Shown piece by piece: positions 1 through 3,980 of a stretch of 7,562 bases of DNA (position 1 is its first letter; every line of letters begins with the position of its first letter). The translations under genes were made by a program, and so were the position numbers. The stretch is taken from assembly GCA_029859555.1 (NCBI GenBank), contig JAOUCV010000095.1:1-7562 (forward strand), read 5' to 3'. The notes below the pieces were generated by a model. It did not search any database. It saw nothing but the letters and a program-made list of their open reading frames with translations, and had not been told where the DNA came from. Origin of the DNA: Gammaproteobacteria bacterium (GTDB taxonomy: Bacteria > Pseudomonadota > Gammaproteobacteria > UBA9214).

Positions 1-193
1 AGTTATCCGCTCTATGATGCTCGATACCTCCAAACAACGGTGCTCCACTGTAGTCGTCGTTGTGGTCCAGGTGGACGTATGCGCCCGCCTGAACGTACCA
101 GTGCGACTCGTTTGCGAGCGTGTTGCCGGCTTGTTGTGCATGAGCGCCGCAGACACCAAGAAGAAGCACAAGAAAAAATTCGAACCTTAACAT
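1..193 (-). CDS. Exported, probably outer-membrane protein, N-terminal part (runs off the left edge)
   Basis: The reverse strand is open from an ATG at 193-191 to the window edge: 64 complete codons with no stop. The product starts MLRFEFF, followed by a hydrophobic run (LVLLLGV) and a good signal peptidase I site after AHA at residues 17-19, so it is exported. The mature part begins QQAGNT and continues with WYVQAGAYVHLD, NDDYSG and LFGGIEHH. Alternating aromatic and small residues of this type are usual in the first strands of small outer-membrane beta-barrels, and the pattern recalls a family of uncharacterised gammaproteobacterial barrel proteins known to me from memory only. The role is unknown. 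Upstream on its strand there is a TATAAT at 207-202 but no convincing -35 box, and only a weak GGGG ribosome site. The gene follows the peroxiredoxin gene in the same direction after 266 bp, so it probably has its own promoter. Export is well supported; the barrel call is inference. Confidence 0.7.
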   Translation of the reverse strand, partial: MLRFEFFLVLLLGVCGAHAQQAGNTLANESHWYVQAGAYVHLDHNDDYSGAPLFGGIEHHRADN

Positions 194-201
194 AGCCCCA
201 A

Positions 202-207
202 ATTATA
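202..207 (-). promoter_or_regulatory. Possible -10 box (TATAAT) ahead of the exported-protein gene
   Basis: A perfect TATAAT reads on the minus strand 8 bp before the ATG of the left-edge gene. The hexamer 17 bp upstream is TATCAA, which matches TTGACA at only two positions. A transcript from this box would begin at or next to the start codon. The surrounding DNA is AT-rich, so a chance match is quite possible. Confidence 0.3.
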
Positions 208-308
208 AAGATTCAGTATTCAGGTTGATATACGTTTTGAGAAACGCATAGAGAGCGGCAGGTTTTTTTATACTCGCTGATGGAAATCAATGCCGCAACC
301 TTTGACTT

Positions 309-368
309 GCCGGAATACCCGACAGCCGGCCTTTCAGGAAACTGCCCGGCTGTTTTACCGGGCGCAGT
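309..368. repeat. Pair of CGG-rich inverted repeats
   Basis: Two adjacent dyads share CCGG/CCCGGC core words. The left stem is 5 bp (309-313 with 326-330). The right stem is about 9 bp with a two-base bulge (341-349 with 358-368). They resemble the extragenic palindromic elements found downstream of bacterial genes, but only one cluster is present in the window, so membership of a dispersed repeat family cannot be shown. The location beyond the 3' end of the peroxiredoxin gene fits an mRNA-end role. Confidence 0.4.
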
Positions 369-459
369 TCGAGGTGCTGGCTAAACGGGCGGCCACATCC
401 ATGTATTGAATAATTTTTGCTTTCCAGGTGAGAGTCTTAATCAGGGTTCACGTTAGTAT

Positions 460-1125
460 CTATACCTCTAGATTGCGTAATGCCGCCAGTATCTGTTCCG
501 GTTCCATGCGTTTGGTGTAGTCCTTGTCGACGTGTACTGTGCGGGCAACGCAATTAGTATCGATGATGTAGGTTGCCGGTACCGGCAGTTCCCAGCTGTC
601 GTCGCCATTGCTGGCAGGTACATCCAGTCCCCATTTCAGATACAGCGGTCGCATTTCTTCATAGACAGTAAAAATCAGGCCGTAGTCGCGAGCGGTGTGG
701 TTACCGACGTCACTGAGTACGTCAAATTGCAGTTGCTGTTTTTCAACCGTGGTCATGGAACTATCCGGGGTTTCCGGAGAGACACCCATAAGGTTCGCGC
801 CCAGTGCCCTGATCTCGGGAAGTAACGCCTGCAATGCCTGTAGTTCAAGGTTGCAGAACGGGCACCAGCCACCGCGGTAAAAACTTAATACCACCGGACC
901 TTCATCAAGCCTGCTCCGCAGACTGACAGCCTTGCCCGTGGCGTCGGGCAGGGTGAAGTTCGGCGCAATCTCGCCGCCAGCGATGGCGCGCTCTCCGGTG
1001 TGGGAGCTGTGCAGCTTTTCAAAGCTGGCACCGACAATTTGTGCGTCCTCTTCGGGGAGGGATGACATGAAGGCGCCAACCGTTTCTCCGAGTTGGTCGG
1101 CCAGACTGTTTGCGGGCTGTGCCAT
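460..1125 (-). CDS. Peroxiredoxin-like AhpC/TSA family thiol protein (CxxC type)
   Basis: The product has 221 residues with a thioredoxin-fold AhpC/TSA domain from about residue 50 (APNFTLPDATG at 54-64). The active-site segment is FYRGGWCPFC, with Cys88 and Cys91. Other marks of this peroxiredoxin-like family are GVSPETPD near 114-121, LSDVGN near 137-142, GDDSWELPVPATYIID near 174-189 and DKDYTKRMEP near 200-209. The first 50 residues are an extra, probably helical, segment usual for the family. Against classical peroxiredoxins, Cys91 lies at the peroxidatic position, while Cys88 replaces the conserved Thr and Arg84 replaces the conserved Pro. It probably reduces peroxides or another oxidised substrate in the cytoplasm, since no signal peptide is seen; the substrate is unknown. 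The ATG is supported by AAGGAG 8 bp upstream. It lies 52 bp behind the TetR gene in the same direction, and a palindrome occupies the gap. Family assignment is firm; peroxidase activity is inference. Confidence 0.9.
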   Translation of the reverse strand: MAQPANSLADQLGETVGAFMSSLPEEDAQIVGASFEKLHSSHTGERAIAGGEIAPNFTLPDATGKAVSLRSRLDEGPVVLSFYRGGWCPFCNLELQALQALLPEIRALGANLMGVSPETPDSSMTTVEKQQLQFDVLSDVGNHTARDYGLIFTVYEEMRPLYLKWGLDVPASNGDDSWELPVPATYIIDTNCVARTVHVDKDYTKRMEPEQILAALRNLEV

Positions 1126-1133
1126 GGCTAAGG

Positions 1134-1139
1134 CTCCTT
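1134..1139 (-). promoter_or_regulatory. Ribosome binding site of the peroxiredoxin-like gene
   Basis: AAGGAG on the minus strand, 8 bp before the ATG at 1125-1123. It fixes the start codon. Confidence 0.8.
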
Positions 1140-1140
1140 T

Positions 1141-1160
1141 TTAGTTGACTGGTCAGTTAA
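1141..1160. promoter_or_regulatory. Palindrome ahead of the peroxiredoxin-like gene, possible TetR-family operator
   Basis: TTAGTTGACTGGTCAGTTAA is an imperfect 20-bp dyad: the arms TTA, TGAC, GTCA and TAA match their counterparts, 14 of 20 positions in all. It lies between the TetR stop codon and the peroxiredoxin ribosome site. It shares GAC/GTC half-sites with the palindrome ahead of the TetR gene, but the half-sites are closer together here, so it may bind the same protein less well or a different one. A separate promoter for the peroxiredoxin gene is not obvious nearby. Confidence 0.45.
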
Positions 1161-1177
1161 ATAAAGGCTAAAAAAAC

Positions 1178-1783
1178 TCACTGCATATTGACGGCTACGG
1201 TCAGTTGCAAGGCGTGCTTGCCGAGTTCGCGAATCAGTTCCGGATTATTGCTGGTTTTTGCATACAGCATGATGCCTTCGGTGTAGGCAAAAATGGCCTT
1301 TGCCGTTGCCGCTGTATCAATGGCCTGCAGGTCGCCACGCTCAACGGCTTCAGCCAATGCCTTTTCAAAGGGTTTTTCTGAGGCCGTGAAGATACTGTCA
1401 ACCTTGTTGCGGATGTCTTCATCCTGGGTGCTCATTTCGCCACCAAGATTGCCGAAAGGGCAACCGAACACGCTGCCGGTGTTTTCCCGGGAGTCTTTGT
1501 GAAACTCGTAAAGCAGGGTAAAAAAACGCTCGATACGCGCCAGTGGCGGGATGTCGTCATGGAAGGATTTATTGATGATTTCGTCACGCATGAAGGTGTG
1601 AGACTGCTCCAGTACGGCCAGTGCCAGATCACGTTTTGAGGGGAAGAAGTGATAAAAACTGCCTTTTTTCACCCTGGCGTGGTCGCAAATTTCCTGAACG
1701 CCGACCTCGTTGTAGCTGCTTGCGTAAATCAGCTCCTGTGCGGCATTGATAATGCGCTGTCGTGTATCGTGGCTTGCTTGCAT
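1178..1783 (-). CDS. TetR-family transcriptional repressor, NemR-like, with conserved redox-sensing Cys/Lys
   Basis: The protein has 201 residues. The N-terminal TetR helix-turn-helix spans about residues 8-54, with VQEICDHARVKKGSFYHFF at 29-47. The rest is the helical ligand-binding and dimerisation domain, including VFGCPFGNLGGEMS at 105-118 and ILMLYAK-like GIMLYAK at 170-176. From my memory of E. coli NemR, Cys108 and Lys176 align with NemR Cys106 and Lys175, the pair that forms a reversible bond when hypochlorite or reactive aldehydes are sensed. The gene is followed 52 bp later by the peroxiredoxin-like gene, which is the likely target. Its own promoter contains a GACCG/CGGTC palindrome close to the NemR-type TAGACC-n4-GGTCTA site, so autorepression is likely. 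The ATG at 1783-1781 has only a weak AGGG in front. TetR family is certain; NemR-like sensing is inference from motifs. Confidence 0.92.
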   Translation of the reverse strand: MQASHDTRQRIINAAQELIYASSYNEVGVQEICDHARVKKGSFYHFFPSKRDLALAVLEQSHTFMRDEIINKSFHDDIPPLARIERFFTLLYEFHKDSRENTGSVFGCPFGNLGGEMSTQDEDIRNKVDSIFTASEKPFEKALAEAVERGDLQAIDTAATAKAIFAYTEGIMLYAKTSNNPELIRELGKHALQLTVAVNMQ

Positions 1784-1789
1784 GCAGCA

Positions 1790-1818
1790 ACCCTATTAGA
1801 CCGTTCGGTCAAAGTCAA
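1790..1818 (-). promoter_or_regulatory. Candidate promoter of the TetR gene
   Basis: On the minus strand TTGACT (1818-1813) is followed after 17 bp by TAGGGT (1795-1790). The -35 box is good (five of six) and the -10 box weak (three of six). The operator palindrome lies in the spacer. Initiation about 7 bp downstream would fall at or near the ATG, giving a leaderless or nearly leaderless message; this fits the lack of a strong ribosome site but is unproven. Confidence 0.45.
1796..1813. promoter_or_regulatory. Operator-like palindrome of the TetR/NemR-like repressor
   Basis: TTAGACCGTTCGGTCAAA contains perfect 5-bp arms GACCG and CGGTC around TT, flanked by TT and AA. The published NemR box is TAGACC-n4-GGTCTA, which this matches apart from the final TA. 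It sits 13-30 bp ahead of the repressor start codon and fills the space between the candidate -35 and -10 boxes, where a bound repressor would block RNA polymerase. Confidence 0.72.
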
Positions 1819-2062
1819 GCCTTTCGGCGCTGAAAAAACCATAACCCATTGAAAAAAATATCAATAAACTATGCCCTTGGCTGCTGTCAGGTTAGCGGCG
1901 GGCAGTGGGTCGTCTGAGCGCCATGAGCAAGCCGTTTGCTTGCCCTGGTTATCAAGTTGCCCGCGGAATCGGTCCTGCCAGTGTTGCCGCAGTGAATAAT
2001 TTTTCGCATTCCGTTGTGATTTCGTTAAGCTCATGGCTGTTTGACGCACAGGGAGACGCCCG
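1819..2062. other. Divergent intergenic region between repressor and acyltransferase
   Basis: Together with the operator and promoter this gap is 279 bp. It contains A-runs at 1832-1837 and 1853-1859 and a clean stem-loop at 1927-1943: GCAAGC, loop CGTTT, GCTTGC, not followed by a T-run. AATAAT at 1995-2000 is a possible -10 box for the acyltransferase gene, but no matching -35 is visible. The reading frames here have no ribosome site or recognisable product, so I call no gene. Confidence 0.5.
2051..2055 (+). promoter_or_regulatory. Ribosome binding site that selects a TTG start
   Basis: GGGAG lies 7 bp before TTG at 2063 and 16 bp before the next in-frame ATG at 2072. Spacing favours the TTG. 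Confidence 0.6.
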
Positions 2063-2812
2063 TTGCTCGAAATGATTGCCCGCCTGCTGTGGCGCATAAC
2101 ATGCTGGATTGAACTGACGCTGTTCACTCTCCTTTTGTACGTACTGTCCTGGTTGCCGCGCGCGCTGTTGAGGGGATTTTATTTTCGGCTGTTTCAATCA
2201 TGGTCGCGCACCTTTGTTCGTGCGCTGGGCGTTGATCTGCGGGTTCACCAGAAAAACCTGCAACCCCTGCCGGTGCAATATATTCTGATTGCCAACCACC
2301 CGTCGGCCTTTGAGGATATTGGCATTCCCGCTGTTTTCCCGGTGCACTCACTGGCAAAGATAGAGGTGGCAGACTGGTGGTTTGTGGGGCGCATCAGTAC
2401 AGCAGCCGGTTCCCTGTACGTGCGGCGTGAATCGAAAGAGTCACGCCAGGCTGCCGGTGAGAGTATCGAGGAGGAGTTGCGCAACGGTAAAAGTATTGCG
2501 CTGTACCCGGAAGGTGGTTGCAAGGGACGGCGTATTTTCGAGACATTCCGTTATGGCGCGTTTGATATTTCCCTGCGTACCGGCATTCCGATACTGCCGG
2601 TTTTTCTGCACTACGAATCGCAGGATGATTTCGAATGGCGCAATCCGCAGACATTGCTCGACAAGATCTGGCACATGATGAGCAGTCGCAATCGTCGCGC
2701 AAACTACTATATCTACGATGCTCTTGATCCGGGTCAATTCTCTGACAAGGCAGTCTATGCCGATTTTGCACATGCAAAATATCTTGAGTGGCAGGCCCGT
2801 TATCTTGACTAG
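2063..2812 (+). CDS. PlsC-type lysophospholipid acyltransferase (1-acylglycerol-3-phosphate acyltransferase family)
   Basis: The product has 249 residues and probably acylates a lysophospholipid, such as lysophosphatidic acid, at the inner face of the cytoplasmic membrane. A hydrophobic segment at about 15-38 would anchor it. The four acyltransferase blocks appear in order: block I ANHPSAFED (77-85), block II GSLYVRRES (116-124), block III LYPEGGCKG (147-155) and block IV GIPILPV (174-180). In block I the usual HX4D reads His79-PSAF-Glu84 with Asp85 next, so either Glu replaces Asp or the spacing is shifted by one. Length is normal for the family. The gene diverges from the TetR repressor and is followed by the DUF481 gene after 104 bp. 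The TTG start is chosen because GGGAG lies 7 bp upstream; an ATG three codons on would lose little. Substrate preference cannot be read from the sequence, and membership of an ornithine-lipid acyltransferase subgroup is not excluded. Confidence 0.9.
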   Translation: MLEMIARLLWRITCWIELTLFTLLLYVLSWLPRALLRGFYFRLFQSWSRTFVRALGVDLRVHQKNLQPLPVQYILIANHPSAFEDIGIPAVFPVHSLAKIEVADWWFVGRISTAAGSLYVRRESKESRQAAGESIEEELRNGKSIALYPEGGCKGRRIFETFRYGAFDISLRTGIPILPVFLHYESQDDFEWRNPQTLLDKIWHMMSSRNRRANYYIYDALDPGQFSDKAVYADFAHAKYLEWQARYLD

Positions 2813-2904
2813 TTGCGAATAAATACTGCAACAGCTATGGAAATCATGGTTAGCTCAGGTAAGATTCCCGTCGCGCGGTTTGCCGCTGGGCACTAGACAA
2901 CTAC

Positions 2905-2912
2905 AGGGGGAG
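2905..2912 (+). promoter_or_regulatory. Ribosome binding site of the DUF481 gene (GTG start)
   Basis: AGGGGGAG ends 4 bp before GTG at 2917; its GGGGG core ends 6 bp before it. It supports the GTG start, which also gives a complete signal peptide. Confidence 0.65.
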
Positions 2913-2916
2913 AAAA

Positions 2917-3960
2917 GTGAAAATTCAAAAGGGGTTTGATGTTCGTCTGGCTTCGATGCTGCTGGTATTTGCGGTCACGCTGGCGGCCGGGTTTTCGGTG
3001 CTGGCCGACGAGCTCATTATGAAAGACGGGTCCCGTTTGATGGGCAAGGTGATCAAGGAAGATGGCGGGGTTGTTGACTTTGAAACTTCCTATGCCGGTG
3101 TCATCAAGGTCAAGTGGAGTGAAATCAGCGAATTCATTGGCGCTGAACCAATTACCGTGCTGCTGAAAAACAAAGAAATACACAAGGCGACCAGCGCCAA
3201 AAATACCGATGCAGGTGTTGTGCTTACCACAGACTCGGGCGCCACGGAAACGATTCCCCAGAGCGACATAGATTATGTCAACCCTGAACCCTGGCGCATC
3301 GGCAAGGGTATGAAGTGGTCAGGTAATATCAATCTTGATCTTAATTACGAGCGCGGCAACTCGGACAAGGATGAATATCACGGTGACTGGCAAACGACCT
3401 TCCGCTGGCGGGATGACCGGCTTAAATTTCACGGCGATTATGAAAGAGAGAAGAGTAACGATGTGCTGACAGATGATAACTGGCGAATCAATGGCCGCTA
3501 CGATCATTTTGTTACCGAGAAATTCTTCTACGGTGCAACCCTGGGCATGGAGCATGACCGGCCTGCAGACCTGCAGCGACGTACTATCGTCGGACCGATG
3601 ATAGGTTATGAGTTCTATGAAAGCACCGCGATGAACCTCGATCTGGCAGGTGGCCCGATGTATGTCAACGAGGAGTTTTATGACGAGGATAACCGTGACT
3701 ACCTGGCGCTTGGCTGGGCTGTTGATTTTGATCGCTTCCTGATCCCCGAGCGTATGCAGTTCTACCACCGGCACAGAGGCTTGCTGGAGCCGGGTGATAC
3801 CGACAATCTTGTCTGGGATGCCTGGACAGGTTTCCGTTTCCCGATCTATGCCGGGATTGTCGCTACTACCGAGGTGCTGGTTGAATATGACGGTGGTGCG
3901 AACAAGGATGTTGACAAGACTGACACAACCTACAACGTCAAACTTGGTTATCAGTGGTAG
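2917..3960 (+). CDS. DUF481 family outer-membrane beta-barrel protein (YdiY-like)
   Basis: The product has 347 residues. A signal peptide (KIQKGFDVRLASMLLVFAV, cleavage probably after VLA at residue 30) sends it across the inner membrane. Residues 31-121 form two related small beta-rich units: one with LIMKDGSRLMGKVI and VVDFETSYAGVIKVKWSEI, the second with VLLKNKEIHKAT and VVLTTDSGATETIPQSDI. From about residue 130 the DUF481 domain begins (WSGNINLDLNYERGNSDKDE), with repeated amphipathic strands. The chain ends YNVKLGYQW, a typical C-terminal barrel-assembly signal with a terminal aromatic residue. The family is an outer-membrane barrel of unclear function. The gene starts at GTG with a purine-rich ribosome site and stops 20 bp before the mechanosensitive channel, so the two are probably co-transcribed. 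Domain call is firm; a porin-like or stress role is only inference. Confidence 0.88.
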   Translation: MKIQKGFDVRLASMLLVFAVTLAAGFSVLADELIMKDGSRLMGKVIKEDGGVVDFETSYAGVIKVKWSEISEFIGAEPITVLLKNKEIHKATSAKNTDAGVVLTTDSGATETIPQSDIDYVNPEPWRIGKGMKWSGNINLDLNYERGNSDKDEYHGDWQTTFRWRDDRLKFHGDYEREKSNDVLTDDNWRINGRYDHFVTEKFFYGATLGMEHDRPADLQRRTIVGPMIGYEFYESTAMNLDLAGGPMYVNEEFYDEDNRDYLALGWAVDFDRFLIPERMQFYHRHRGLLEPGDTDNLVWDAWTGFRFPIYAGIVATTEVLVEYDGGANKDVDKTDTTYNVKLGYQW

Positions 3961-3980
3961 AGCACTCTGGTACCTGACTC

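Larger units (their letters stand above)
194..459. other. Intergenic region with GC-rich inverted repeats, no supported gene
   Basis: These 266 bp separate two minus-strand genes. Two stem-loops stand out. GCCGG at 309-313 pairs with CCGGC at 326-330 (12-nt loop). At 341-368, ACTGC and CCGG pair with CCGGG and GCAGT around an 8-nt loop, with a two-base bulge. Neither is followed by a T-run on either strand, so they are not classic intrinsic terminators, although they may stabilise or attenuate the peroxiredoxin transcript. A T7 run at 263-269 has no stem in front of it. A 34-codon ATG frame at 280-384 on the plus strand lacks a ribosome site and is probably chance. Confidence 0.6.

Noticed and set aside
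263..269. T7 run as an intrinsic terminator
   Set aside because: No stable stem precedes it on the plus strand, and there is no plus-strand gene upstream for it to end.
280..384. 34-codon ATG frame on the plus strand in the left spacer
   Set aside because: It has no ribosome site, unremarkable composition, overlaps the hairpin cluster and matches nothing I recognise.
2394..2831. Long open frames on the minus strand across the acyltransferase gene
   Set aside because: They are antisense to a well-supported gene with all four acyltransferase motifs, and their products show no recognisable domain.
2849..2895. tRNA-like segment (GGTTAGCTCAGGTAAGA resembles a D-arm)
   Set aside because: No anticodon arm, T-arm with GGTTCGA or acceptor stem can be found around it; it is ordinary spacer before the DUF481 gene.
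3319..3774. 151-codon minus-strand frame across the DUF481 gene
   Set aside because: It is an antisense shadow of a confident outer-membrane gene; there is no ribosome site or family match.
3956..3974. GGTA/TACC dyad over the DUF481 stop codon
   Set aside because: Only four pairs close it and the inner GAG/CTC pairs would leave a two-base loop, so it is unlikely to fold.
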